Shown here one piece after another: positions 9,367 to 18,161 of a stretch of DNA of 64,000 bases. The DNA is from an uncultured Bdellovibrionales bacterium (GTDB lineage Bacteria > Bdellovibrionota > Bdellovibrionia > Bdellovibrionales > Bdellovibrionaceae). The notes under the pieces were generated by a model. The model saw only the letters and a program-made list of their open reading frames with translations, was not told where the DNA came from and made no database searches. Location: assembly GCA_903926205.1 (NCBI GenBank), contig CAIYID010000048.1:1-64000 (forward strand). The letters are read 5' to 3'. A program made the position numbers and the translations under genes. Positions within the stretch are counted from its first letter, which is position 1, and each line of letters starts with the position of its first letter.

Positions 9367-10530
9367 TCATTTGTGATTTGTCGAACTTTCTTTCATTCGC
9401 GAAGTGACTTTGCCTGCATTTCTTTTAAACTGTGGATGTAAATCTGGCACTTTGCCAAGATAATGAATCTTGTGCGCGACAGCCCACTCCGCTACTGGTG
9501 AAACAACTCTTTCAGAGATTCTTTTCATTGACACGTAAATCATTGAAAGAAACATTCCCATTAACAAACCCCAAAGAATCACCAAACTATAATTCGGAGA
9601 TACGGGAGATAAAGGCTCTAGCGCAGGAGTCGTGACCTCAACTAAACTTTCTGGATTTTTTGACTCGTATTCCAATACGATGTTTAATCGATCGAGACGT
9701 TTTAAAAGATCTGAATAACGATCGACATCTGCGAAACTTGCACCGCTTAATCCTTCTACTTTTTCTTTGCCCACTCTTCCGTTACTTTTCGGAAGCATTT
9801 TCTTATCAGTTAACCATTGTGTCAGTAGTCTCTCTCTTGATTTATAAGTTTTTACCAATGGATGTTCATCTGAAAAACGCGACTTCAAACTCGCTAAAAA
9901 CCCTTGCACTTGCGACAATTCAGATTGAATAACCTCAGGCCGAGCTGTATTGACAGGGACATCAACACCTTTAACATTGAAAGATAAATTATCAATTCGC
10001 CCAATAAGATTATCTCTCAAATCCAATAATTTTTGATGCCGTAAGGTCAATATTTTCTCAACTATCACCCTTTGAGTTTCTTTGGTTACCTCAAAGGTTT
10101 GTTCTGCGGTTGGCCCTAAGTATTCAATTTGAAAACTCGTCAGTCCTAAAGACACAATACCAAAACGATGCTGAAACTTCTGCATCACTATTTCGTATTC
10201 TTTGGCGTCATTCCCAACTGATGGAAAAAGATTAAATTTCGCTCGAATGGCTTCTAAGGCTTCTCGACTTAAGGCTGTTTTTAATAAACTCTCTCGAAGG
10301 GCACGATTTTCAGAGGAATCGCCGGATGATGGAATAATATCTTCCACCACCGGTTGTTGAAAATAACGACTAGGAATTGTGATCACGGCAGAAGATTTAT
10401 ATTTTACTGGCATGAGTAAATAGGCACCCGCCAAGACAAGCCCCACACTCAATCCCACAATGATGCCCATTTTCTTGAAATAGGTTTTCATTGAAAGCCC
10501 AAGGCGAATAATATCCAATTCTTGACTCAT
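9367..10530 (-). CDS. Wzz-type polysaccharide co-polymerase (chain-length determinant)
   Basis: A 387-residue inner-membrane protein with one helix near residues 22-41 and a second near 318-340. They flank a large periplasmic coiled-coil-rich domain, as in Wzz/PCP proteins. The second helix is preceded by the proline-rich PLSPVSPNYSL stretch typical of this family. A cytoplasmic tail follows, but it has no kinase domain. The ATPase-like partner is the separate upstream gene, which overlaps this start by 4 bp (ATGA), implying translational coupling. It should control polymer length together with the Wzy-like polymerase. Confidence 0.88.
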   Translation of the reverse strand: MSQELDIIRLGLSMKTYFKKMGIIVGLSVGLVLAGAYLLMPVKYKSSAVITIPSRYFQQPVVEDIIPSSGDSSENRALRESLLKTALSREALEAIRAKFNLFPSVGNDAKEYEIVMQKFQHRFGIVSLGLTSFQIEYLGPTAEQTFEVTKETQRVIVEKILTLRHQKLLDLRDNLIGRIDNLSFNVKGVDVPVNTARPEVIQSELSQVQGFLASLKSRFSDEHPLVKTYKSRERLLTQWLTDKKMLPKSNGRVGKEKVEGLSGASFADVDRYSDLLKRLDRLNIVLEYESKNPESLVEVTTPALEPLSPVSPNYSLVILWGLLMGMFLSMIYVSMKRISERVVSPVAEWAVAHKIHYLGKVPDLHPQFKRNAGKVTSRMKESSTNHK

Positions 10531-11162
10531 ACTGCTCCCATATTTTCAATAACGCCCACGACTTTTGATTTCAGTAAAGGCTCCACTTGAAACTGATGTG
10601 CTAAATCTCCCGTTTTGGGTGATGTGACCAGTAGAGAAGCGTCCGTCCGAGCGGCAATCACCCAAGGATCAAAGTTTCCCCGATTTGTCGTACGCAATGC
10701 GGCTGAATCAAAAAGAATAAGATCATATCTGTTTTTGTATTCAGCTATAATGTCCTGGATACGGTATTCCTGTGCTTTATGAGCAACGGTTGCCAATCGA
10801 GATAGCTTCAAACCATCCAAATTCGGAGCGAGTGAATAAACCATTCCCTCAGGCTCCAAAACAGGCGAGTCCTGGTGTTCAAAAATATCATCAAGATCCC
10901 AATTGGAAGTAGGATTTCCTGCATCGACCAAAAGAACACGCTGACCCAGCATCTCCGTCATCCCTAATGCAATTGTGGCACAAATAAAACTACGTCCTTC
11001 TTCAGGGTGAAAAGAGAGGATACTTAAACTTCGGATCTGACCGCTATTCAACAAGTGATCTAAATTATCAAAGATTCGTTTAAACTCTGCATAGGAAACA
11101 AAGGTTTTCAGATCTTTGATTGTGACGCCAATATTTTGCATTTTTTCTGGAGTTCTCATCAT
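10527..11162 (-). CDS. CpsD/BY-kinase-like P-loop protein with degraded Walker A
   Basis: A 211-residue protein with the fold order of bacterial tyrosine-kinase ATPases. It has strand SLSILSF (45-51), a P-loop region at 52-59, Walker A' VLLVDAG (76-82) and a Walker B-like strand YDLILFDSAAL (146-156). The P-loop reads PEEGRSF instead of the usual PGEGKST, so the invariant lysine is arginine and the glycine is glutamate. A'-motif Asp80 remains. No C-terminal tyrosine cluster is present. It is coupled by 4 bp overlap to the Wzz-like gene. It may be a non-catalytic or weakly ATP-binding regulator of EPS assembly. Confidence 0.78.
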   Translation of the reverse strand: MMRTPEKMQNIGVTIKDLKTFVSYAEFKRIFDNLDHLLNSGQIRSLSILSFHPEEGRSFICATIALGMTEMLGQRVLLVDAGNPTSNWDLDDIFEHQDSPVLEPEGMVYSLAPNLDGLKLSRLATVAHKAQEYRIQDIIAEYKNRYDLILFDSAALRTTNRGNFDPWVIAARTDASLLVTSPKTGDLAHQFQVEPLLKSKVVGVIENMGAV

Positions 11163-11174
11163 GAACCCTTTCTC

Positions 11175-12206
11175 TTATCTCACGCCAAAAGTGATCAGGA
11201 CCAAGGCCAGAGCCGAAATAATTGTTGCAATATTTGAGGCCTGTGAAATCTTTTTTTCACTCGGAGTCGGCTTATCATAAGGAACAAGAATTAAATCCCC
11301 CGGTTTTACGACAGGACGTTTTTCTTCTTCCATTAAGTCGAGATCAGCGATCAATCGATTTTGAGAGTTTCCTCGAAAGATCTTAACCCGAGAAAGATCC
11401 GCCATTGAGGCTGGACCTCCAGCTTGAAGAAGATAATCATAAATGTCTTTGCCCGGTTGATAAGTCAAAGGGCCAGGTTTACTCACCTCTCCCATCACTT
11501 GAATCGTGGTCAAATTCAACATTGAAATTCCGTTTTGCTCTGGAGTATCGACTTGAAAATAGAGAGTGTCGCCTGCTTTTACTTCTAAACCAGCAAATTG
11601 AGAACCGGCCTTGAAATAATCGATGATTGAAAGAGCAAATTGACTGTGATCTTTGCGCACGATTCGCAAATATTTAGGAGGTAATTCTTTGCTCAGCCCC
11701 CCGGCTTGACTGATCACTGCCTCAAGACTTGCGTGAGGTTCAATGGTGATCTTTCCAGGTTTTTCGACAAGACCGCGCACTTCCAACAGGTAGACTCTCT
11801 TAGTTAATTGCACAGTAAAGGGCGACAAAGACTGAAAAAACTTTCTATAAGCGCCTGATAATTCGTTTTTCAAAGCTGACAGCTTAAGGTCCGTCGTTTT
11901 GATCACTACATTGTACGGCAAATGCAGAGTCTCATCGAATTCAACTTTGAAGGAGCCATTCAATTTTCGATCTTCAATATTGCTAATTTCAAGAACAAAA
12001 CCTGGCTGGAGCAAAGGATCCACCGCAACGGCAGAATCTTCCTTCTCTTTTTCTGCAGGAAAAAGAGGCATTTTCTTCATCTGTTGATTTTGATCCTCTG
12101 AATAAGGAAACTCAGGTCTCTCCTTATTGGTCGAGCAACCTGAAAAACAAAAAATAAAAGAAAAAAACATGATTAGGGTTGCCGATTTTATCAGAGCGAT
12201 ATTCAT
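11175..12206 (-). CDS. Wza/OPX-type polysaccharide export lipoprotein
   Basis: A 343-residue secreted lipoprotein with signal peptide and lipobox ending in Cys24 (CFSGC). A Poly_export-like domain follows (about 65-150, starting LLQPGFVLEISN). Two SLBB-like domains come next: one begins YLLEVRGLVEKPGKI, the other TIQVMGEVSKPGPLTY and contains LLQAGG. A C-terminal hydrophobic helix (about 318-343) matches the outer-membrane-spanning helix of the Wza barrel. It is the first gene of the minus-strand EPS run and should form the export channel for the polymer. The promoter should lie in the divergent gap before 12348. Confidence 0.92.
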   Translation of the reverse strand: MNIALIKSATLIMFFSFIFCFSGCSTNKERPEFPYSEDQNQQMKKMPLFPAEKEKEDSAVAVDPLLQPGFVLEISNIEDRKLNGSFKVEFDETLHLPYNVVIKTTDLKLSALKNELSGAYRKFFQSLSPFTVQLTKRVYLLEVRGLVEKPGKITIEPHASLEAVISQAGGLSKELPPKYLRIVRKDHSQFALSIIDYFKAGSQFAGLEVKAGDTLYFQVDTPEQNGISMLNLTTIQVMGEVSKPGPLTYQPGKDIYDYLLQAGGPASMADLSRVKIFRGNSQNRLIADLDLMEEEKRPVVKPGDLILVPYDKPTPSEKKISQASNIATIISALALVLITFGVR

Positions 12207-12347
12207 ACAAAAATTCTACGGGATTTCTCATTCTCTGTCGTGTATTGCAGAAATTGTACAACTGAAACTAGCCTTAAGATTGAATTCACGAATGAAGGGT
12301 GCTACCGTTTTTAGTGAAATTCATTTAAATCGACAGCGGGAATTATT
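12207..12347. promoter_or_regulatory. Divergent promoter region, wza-like operon / beta-helix gene
   Basis: This 141 bp gap must carry the promoters for the minus-strand export operon and for the plus-strand beta-helix gene. A GGGA site lies about 8 nt before the ATG at 12348. No clear -35/-10 boxes were recognised. Shared location suggests co-regulation. Confidence 0.4.
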
Positions 12348-13535
12348 ATGCTAAACAAAACACAAGTTACGAAGCCCTCAGCAGCAACAAAATTTAAAAC
12401 TTTATTTCAACATAAATTAATAACTAGCCTGCTTATTCTTAGCTTTTCTGCGATAGCCTCGGCTGACGCCACTCCCACAGAGGAGCCCTCCTCCCCGCCG
12501 ATCAATCAGCCTTCGCAAATTGAACTTCCGATCATCACCGTCCATTGCGGAGATCTACTGACCAAAAGTGCTCGAATTGGAAACGATCTCAACTGCCCTG
12601 AAATCACAGAATCGGCAATTTATGTTGTCGGAAATCATATTTTTATCGACGGTCGAGGTCATTCCATCTCCGCTCCCAACGCAAGAAATGGCCTCTTTGC
12701 TAATGGTTCCGAGATAAGCATTACGGGATTTCGCGTGAACGGATTAGTCAAAGGAAATGGGATTCTTGCCTACGATTGTCCAGAGCTCTCTCTTTTTGAA
12801 AATAATTTTTCAAATAATCAAAACGGAATCATGCTGTATGCAGAGCATACAAAAATGAAAAAAGTTTGGGTCGTCGACAATGAAGCTAACCATAATTCAC
12901 TTTTCGGAATTAAAACGGCCTTTGATGGTCAAGGAATTATTGAACGACCTCGTATCACCAACAACGATTTTAAAAATTCGGGAAGTTATGCTCTCTCTGT
13001 TGAAGCCAGCTCTTATGAAATTAATTTCACTGAAATGAATCAAATGAATTTTTCAAAAGGAGGCATTTTCCTCCAAGGTGGGGATTTTTATTTGCACGAT
13101 TTCACCTTAGTTAAAGAAGAAATAAAAAATGTTCAGATTTTTATCGCCAACGCCCATTCCGTCACTGTCAAAAATGTTGATCTCAGTACCAATTATTCGC
13201 ATCAGACCTCTGATGAAGCCATCGGTTTAGATCTGTATCGTGCGCAAAAATTCGATATTTTTAGACTAAAAACGGCCCATAACGATGTCGGCTTAAAGCT
13301 TGAAACTGAGGAACAAGTTCCAAGCTCGGGACGTGTACGCTGCTCACTTTTTGCTGATAATTTTACCGCCGGAATTATGGTGAGTTCCTACGATCAAACA
13401 CCTTATGGGGCTATTTTATTCGATAATGATAAGTTCAAAGAACCACCGTTTTCACGGAATGTATTTATTCAAGAAGGAACCGTGGCCGATCCAAAATTTG
13501 TCTCAGAAACTGATTGTAACGATCATTCATTTTAA
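12348..13535 (+). CDS. Secreted right-handed beta-helix protein, possible polysaccharide-active enzyme
   Basis: A 395-residue protein with a long N-terminal region and a hydrophobic signal segment ending ASADA (about residue 42), then a Pro-rich stretch. The rest is built from short beta-helix (PbH1-like) coils, for example IFIDGRGHSI, GLFANGSEISITGFRV, NGILAYDCPELSLFENNF and NGIMLYAEHTKM. Parallel beta-helices of this kind occur in pectate lyases, NosD-like proteins and alginate epimerases. Divergence from the wza-like gene suggests action on the exported polymer (cleavage, epimerisation or binding). No catalytic residues can be assigned, so the enzymatic role is inference. Confidence 0.7.
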   Translation: MLNKTQVTKPSAATKFKTLFQHKLITSLLILSFSAIASADATPTEEPSSPPINQPSQIELPIITVHCGDLLTKSARIGNDLNCPEITESAIYVVGNHIFIDGRGHSISAPNARNGLFANGSEISITGFRVNGLVKGNGILAYDCPELSLFENNFSNNQNGIMLYAEHTKMKKVWVVDNEANHNSLFGIKTAFDGQGIIERPRITNNDFKNSGSYALSVEASSYEINFTEMNQMNFSKGGIFLQGGDFYLHDFTLVKEEIKNVQIFIANAHSVTVKNVDLSTNYSHQTSDEAIGLDLYRAQKFDIFRLKTAHNDVGLKLETEEQVPSSGRVRCSLFADNFTAGIMVSSYDQTPYGAILFDNDKFKEPPFSRNVFIQEGTVADPKFVSETDCNDHSF

Positions 13536-13577
13536 AAGAAGTCTGAAACCGAGCTTCGCTTCGAAAAATCAAATCAG

Positions 13578-14444
13578 TTAAAACAAGTAACTCAGATTTA
13601 AACCCATCAGATAAGTCTGATTTTCTGGTTCATAAACCGGAGGTCGGCCTTCTCCAATTTCCACATATTCTGACTGTTGAATACTCCAAGAGGTGTAGTT
13701 AAGCGCAAATTGCACCTGGTGAAGATCCGCAAGTTGATGATTGTACTGTATCTCCACCCGATAAGCGGAGCCGGAAGTAAATTTCAACAACACATCAGGT
13801 AAGTCAGATCTCGCATCCGACAAGTGAGTGTTATTCGCACCGGCCACTAAAATATTTTTTTGTGCTCGAAAAATGATACTGGAATGATGGTCCACGGGTG
13901 AAGGTATTTCCAACTGCAAACCTCCAATCACATACAAATAATAATATTCCCTTCGGTAATCACCAGCCGATTCTTTATTTTGAAAAGTTCCTCGAACGCC
14001 TCCACCAACTAACGGAACAAGCGTCGCATTCTGCTGATATAAATTATGAAATTGATACTCGCTCGAAACTTCATAAACACTGAACTGATTACTTGCCGTA
14101 ACGGGTTCTTGCTCCCAAGTCGAACCCGTGTAATCAGTCCGTCCGGTGAGCAACTCAAAATTGACTTGTATCAATGATTCATTTTGCAAATGGTATTGAA
14201 AGTAACCACCGACGCCATAAAGTAAACCTTTAGAGGTCATCACAGGTTCATTGTAGTCAAAGTTTTCAATACGAGCGCCAACAAACAAAAAGCTTCTTTT
14301 TGCCGTCGATGAGGGGTCAAAAGTAATGGAAGACGACTTCTGCTCATTAAGCTCATTAAAAGGTGCCGCAAAGGTCATCAACGAAGCCATTAATAATAAG
14401 CCTGTCAGAGCAAAATTAAGTATCGAAGAAAATCTCATGATCAT
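13578..14444 (-). CDS. Predicted outer-membrane beta-barrel protein
   Basis: A 288-residue protein with a signal peptide (cleavage after FAA, about residue 28). Alternating hydrophobic/polar strands rich in Tyr, Phe and Gly follow, for example GLLYGVGGYFQYHL, LYVIGGLQLEI and VQFALNYTSWSI. It ends MGLNLSYLF, and a terminal Phe is the normal outer-membrane insertion signal. No family was recognised. It converges on the beta-helix gene and precedes a 600 bp gene-free region. Confidence 0.7.
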   Translation of the reverse strand: MIMRFSSILNFALTGLLLMASLMTFAAPFNELNEQKSSSITFDPSSTAKRSFLFVGARIENFDYNEPVMTSKGLLYGVGGYFQYHLQNESLIQVNFELLTGRTDYTGSTWEQEPVTASNQFSVYEVSSEYQFHNLYQQNATLVPLVGGGVRGTFQNKESAGDYRREYYYLYVIGGLQLEIPSPVDHHSSIIFRAQKNILVAGANNTHLSDARSDLPDVLLKFTSGSAYRVEIQYNHQLADLHQVQFALNYTSWSIQQSEYVEIGEGRPPVYEPENQTYLMGLNLSYLF

Positions 14445-15046
14445 CTCTAACTTTCACATCATTTAATGATTCAGTATTGCAATATCTCTCGTTCCCAAAA
14501 TTACAGAGAGACCTCAACACTTTTTCTTCGACATTGAAAGAATTATAGGTTTGTAAACCGGAGAAAAACTAAAAAGCTATTTTACCACTCCTTGTGATTG
14601 AATTAAGTCGTCTTATTCCATGTAGTTATACGAGCTCATCACTCTCTAATTAAGTTCAGCTCATTTTTGACTAATTCATCTACGAAAGGGCCACCCTATC
14701 AATTTTTAGGATTTATTTTTAATTTAGGTTTATAAATATTTACTGTTGACGAAGGTTCTTATCCTTAATAAGAATCGTGTGACGATCTATAAGCCGAAAA
14801 TAGGGTTCGGCGTTTCTACAAGGCACCTTAAATGCCTAACTAAATCGAGGGGAATTTGCGGAGTTCAAACAGGACTGCTCAATTCAAAAGTCACCAAGCT
14901 TCCACCACCTTTCAAGGTCATACCTTCGATTCTAATAACTTCGTTTTAGATAGCATCGTTCACTCAGATTTTTGTTTTTTTTCGATCTTTAAAAAGATCG
15001 ATTCGTCGTCCATCAATTCTAATCCTCATCACAGTTTGGAGAAAAA
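14445..15046. other. Gene-free region with stem-loops, leader of the DUF3465 gene
   Basis: No convincing protein-coding frame lies here; two short open frames overlap each other and the next gene. Three stem-loops are visible in the 3' half: GCCGAA/TTCGGC (14793-14811), AGGCA/TGCCT (14821-14837) and a 9-bp stem with an AA loop (14982-15001, TCGATCTTTAAAAAGATCGA). A possible -35 TTGACG lies at 14746. The region could hold a long structured 5' leader or a small RNA. The first 290 bases show nothing recognisable. Confidence 0.4.
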
Positions 15047-15607
15047 ATGAAAAAGGCCCTTGTCATTTTAGCAACCTTGGTTCTTTCTTTTACGGCGAAT
15101 GCTTACGATTATAACATTGAAAAAGATCACCGTTCTAACCATGAAAATAGTGATTCTATTCACACAGGAGGGGAGCAAGCCTCCAGCAGCCAAGTTTGTA
15201 ATGATCATGGTCGAGCAATGTCGCTCAATAACGATCAAGTGATAAAATGGAAAACCTCCCAACCAAATAATTTTCGCGCTCGAGGATACGTTAACGGAAC
15301 CGTGGATGAAATTTTTCCAGATATGACTGGGCATCATCATTTCTCAGTTAAAATCGGGGAGCAAGCTAATGATCATGTTGAGGTGATCTATCAAATTAAT
15401 TTCGGTCATATGCCAGAACCCCGAATTGGCGACCAAGTTGTGGCTTGTGGCGATTTCATTAATTCCTACGCCCAAAGTGGTGGTTATCAGCCAAGTCCAG
15501 ATGGTGCCATCATTCACTGGGTTCACAGAAATCCAGACGGTCACGGTCACGATGACGGTTTTGTTATCTTAAATGGTACTCTTTTTGGTAATGGAAACGG
15601 ACACTAA
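15047..15607 (+). CDS. Secreted DUF3465-family protein
   Basis: A 186-residue protein with a signal peptide (cut after ANA, about residue 19) and a GGAG site upstream. The core from about residue 75 on matches the DUF3465 pattern: an RARGYVNGTV strand, GHHHFSVKIG, then DQVVACGDFIN, AIIHWVHRNPDG and a final G-rich strand. The HWxH...DPxG-type segment is the family hallmark. The fold is a small beta-barrel, and function is unknown. His clusters (GHHHF, HGHDDG) could bind metal, which is inference. It has a long structured leader and a terminator-like hairpin after it, so it is probably monocistronic. Confidence 0.75.
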   Translation: MKKALVILATLVLSFTANAYDYNIEKDHRSNHENSDSIHTGGEQASSSQVCNDHGRAMSLNNDQVIKWKTSQPNNFRARGYVNGTVDEIFPDMTGHHHFSVKIGEQANDHVEVIYQINFGHMPEPRIGDQVVACGDFINSYAQSGGYQPSPDGAIIHWVHRNPDGHGHDDGFVILNGTLFGNGNGH

Positions 15608-15647
15608 TCCGTTTTCCATCCACCGAACGATGAGCTACCGATTGACT

Positions 15648-15670
15648 AAGGTTACTTCGATAGTAACCTT
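15648..15670 (+). terminator. Stem-loop terminator after the DUF3465 gene
   Basis: A 9-bp perfect stem, AAGGTTACT (15648-15656) and AGTAACCTT (15662-15670), closes a 5-nt loop and is followed by a short T-run. It lies 40 bp after the stop codon. The T tract is short, so termination strength is uncertain. Confidence 0.55.
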
Positions 15671-15807
15671 TTCGATGCGTCAAAAAGAGCTTCAAGCTCA
15701 AGCCATTTGTTAAATTTTCGAAAACTTTCTGTTTCTGCTTGCCTTTAAACTCCACCGGGCATAAATCCAATCTCCCAAAAAACAAAATAGAGGAGAGGAT
15801 TCGATAT

Positions 15808-16323
15808 ATGAAATCCCTTACAAGTAAAATCACGACAATAACACTTATTTTAGCTGCTTCTTTTTTAAGCGCACCCTTGGCTTTCGCTCAAACGGAGACT
15901 TCAAATCAGTTTGATCAAAAAATTCTTGGCGTAACAGGTGACCATGAAATTCTTAAGGATGTTAAAGAGGAAGTCATGAAATGTGCCCTGGAATTAGTAG
16001 CAAGAGGACCCGCTTCTAGCGATACCTCCATTGAGATTAATTCGAATGTCGTAGCTTTTGAGAGCACCTGCCCTTCACTCAAAATTTTATCTCAAAACAA
16101 GGCTCAAATTTTTATCGAAAACGTTTGGTACACGGCTACTATCTCTGATTCAGAAGACTCTGATGGCGGAGATTTAGACAATATGGTTCTTACAAACCCA
16201 GCAGGAAAAGTTGTCGCTACTCGCACAAATGTTGCTGCTTATAACCAAGTGATCTTAGCAATGACCGGTGGTTATTCCAAGCTCCATCAAAAACTTGTTC
16301 CAACTGTTTTAACTGAGTTTTAA
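15808..16323 (+). CDS. Small secreted protein of unknown function
   Basis: A 171-residue protein. The start at 15808 is chosen because an AGGAGAGG site sits 7 nt upstream and the translated N-terminus is a standard signal peptide (MKSLTSKITTITLIL ... AFAQ, cut near residue 28). A longer in-frame ATG at 15739 would add a charged, non-signal extension. The mature part is mixed alpha/beta, with two cysteines (CALEL and STCPSL) that could form a disulfide in the periplasm, and an acidic DSEDSDGGDLD loop. No family was recognised. It converges on the porin-like gene with only 7 bp between the stops. Confidence 0.65.
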   Translation: MKSLTSKITTITLILAASFLSAPLAFAQTETSNQFDQKILGVTGDHEILKDVKEEVMKCALELVARGPASSDTSIEINSNVVAFESTCPSLKILSQNKAQIFIENVWYTATISDSEDSDGGDLDNMVLTNPAGKVVATRTNVAAYNQVILAMTGGYSKLHQKLVPTVLTEF

Positions 16324-16330
16324 GCGCTGA

Positions 16331-18088
16331 TCAAAACTCATACAAGAAAGCAAAAGTTCCAGTCAGCTGAGTCTTACTGGAACTTCCCGTCGATTCCGTG
16401 AAAACCTTTTGATCGGAACTGTCTTCGCGGATTTCAAAAATGGCTTTAGCGCCTTCTTGAACCTCATAGGTATTTGTGAGAGTTGCACTTGTGATGTTTT
16501 GGCCGGTGTAGGGAACCGCTGGAACAGTCCCAAGAACACCCGCAATCGCATAACCTTGGGGATCATAAAATAATTCAAAACGAGGCGATAGCGTGTATTT
16601 TCCCCAGGTTCGTTTGGCTAATACTTCCACAGCATTCCATTGAACATCTTGCCCCACAAAGGCCATGGTCTGATATCCATAAACATACTCTGCTGCGAAG
16701 GATAAATCCTTCGTCGATTTCAAGGTAAAATTCACTTCGTGTTCTTGTCGATTTCCACCATTAGCCATGGGCTGAGCGCCAATGATTAGATTGTAGTTAA
16801 CCAATAAATTATCTCGAACATCCCAATGCAATCGAAGTCCCGACATTTTTTGATTTGTTTGATAAGCCCCACTCCAGCCATTATAGGCATAAAAAGTCAG
16901 ATCCAATTTTTTGGGAACAATTTGAACTTCCAAGGCCGAGCCCATATGCCACAAAGATTCTGCATAAGTGAACAACAGTGATCGAGAATAGTTAAAATTC
17001 TCTGTCGAGAAAGGCTCTTCCAGAGTCACATGAGTGAACATTTTTCCTACGGTTAGTTTCCAGCGTTCACCGAATTTAAAATAAATTTTAGCCTGCAAAA
17101 TATTTTGCGTCGCTACATCATTGGGAGACAAAAGATATGCAGAGTTTCCAAAACCCAGATCAACTCGAGCTCCTGCGTGCTCCAGATCCTTTTGCAAAGT
17201 GAGCTCAGCCAAAGCCAAGCTAAAATCATCGTGGTAAACATCAAACATGCGATAAGGAACATTTCCACCTGGAGGCGATTCGATATTCGTTGTCGAGGTT
17301 CCCGGAGTGACGGCCGCCGGAGCGTTCAGTGAAGATTGATAATAGAAATCAATAAATCCTGAGGTCTTCAGCAACTCCTTTTTGTTTTTTTCACCGTTGT
17401 CATTTTGGTTTTCTGAATGAATAGCTTCTTTTTCAATTTTTATTTCTGATTCGACTTTTAACTCAGTTTCAATGTTTGGTAAAATTACAACTTTTGGTTC
17501 AACTTTTGGTTCCGCCTTTGGTTCCGCCTTTGGTTCGACCTTTGATTCAGCAATAGTTTTTGCATCGACTTTTGGTTTAATTTCAGAATCGGATTTTAGT
17601 TTGGCTTCGGCCTTCAATTCAGGAATAGGATCTTTGATTATTAAGCTGGGTGTAGACACTTCTTCCGAATCTTTCGGTTTGGATTGAGCAAGAACATTGC
17701 CATGGTTTTTTTTAATATGAATCTGCATTTCATCAACAGAATCCGAGGTCGAGTTTGTATTTAATTTTGTTCGAGATTCAGATCTCAATGTCAAAAATCG
17801 CCACTCGCCACCTTCTGCTAAAGGTGCCGCATAAGTCGCAATGTAGTTAAAATCTTGGGCTTTGACCAAGGCCACCGCTTTTTGATTCACACAAGATGTG
17901 CGCACAGATTTGCTTTGAGGGGCCTCCCCTCCGCAATTTGAGAAATCAAAGTCGATCAACAAATTATTACAAGTCGAGCCTCGAAGAATTTTCGTTTTAA
18001 TGCAGGTGACATCCATGGCTCGTAAAACCTCAGGATGAAAGATCATCAAAGAAACAAAAACGATCACGGCAGGCTGAACTCTTCTCAT
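16331..18088 (-). CDS. Outer-membrane porin-like barrel with E/K/P-rich linker
   Basis: A 585-residue protein starting at an ATG 5 nt after AAGGAG. A signal peptide is followed by a small Cys-containing N-terminal region (about 25-110) and a charged low-complexity linker (about 130-240) with repeated EPKAEPKVEPK units. The barrel starts at SGFIDFYYQSS (about 245) and ends FAFLYEF. Its strands (LTVGKMFTHV, LDLTFYAYNGWSG, VNFTLKSTKDLSFAAEYVYG) match the putative beta-barrel porin-2/OmpL-like family. It should be an outer-membrane channel whose N-terminal arm could bridge periplasm and peptidoglycan. The function of the arm is not known. Confidence 0.75.
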   Translation of the reverse strand: MRRVQPAVIVFVSLMIFHPEVLRAMDVTCIKTKILRGSTCNNLLIDFDFSNCGGEAPQSKSVRTSCVNQKAVALVKAQDFNYIATYAAPLAEGGEWRFLTLRSESRTKLNTNSTSDSVDEMQIHIKKNHGNVLAQSKPKDSEEVSTPSLIIKDPIPELKAEAKLKSDSEIKPKVDAKTIAESKVEPKAEPKAEPKVEPKVVILPNIETELKVESEIKIEKEAIHSENQNDNGEKNKKELLKTSGFIDFYYQSSLNAPAAVTPGTSTTNIESPPGGNVPYRMFDVYHDDFSLALAELTLQKDLEHAGARVDLGFGNSAYLLSPNDVATQNILQAKIYFKFGERWKLTVGKMFTHVTLEEPFSTENFNYSRSLLFTYAESLWHMGSALEVQIVPKKLDLTFYAYNGWSGAYQTNQKMSGLRLHWDVRDNLLVNYNLIIGAQPMANGGNRQEHEVNFTLKSTKDLSFAAEYVYGYQTMAFVGQDVQWNAVEVLAKRTWGKYTLSPRFELFYDPQGYAIAGVLGTVPAVPYTGQNITSATLTNTYEVQEGAKAIFEIREDSSDQKVFTESTGSSSKTQLTGTFAFLYEF

Positions 18089-18161
18089 GCTCACTCCTTA
18101 AGCTCATGGCTACTGATAGCTTGAGATAGTTTGAAGACTCTCTCAATTCATTCGCACTGCA

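Noticed and set aside
14746-15050. Two short overlapping open frames before the DUF3465 gene
   Set aside because: They overlap each other and the next start, lack ribosome sites and have no recognisable motifs; the region fits a structured leader better.
17470-17570. Short tandem DNA repeat as a CRISPR or mobile repeat
   Set aside because: The units encode the EPKAEPKVEPK linker in frame inside the porin-like gene, so they are protein repeats, not an array.
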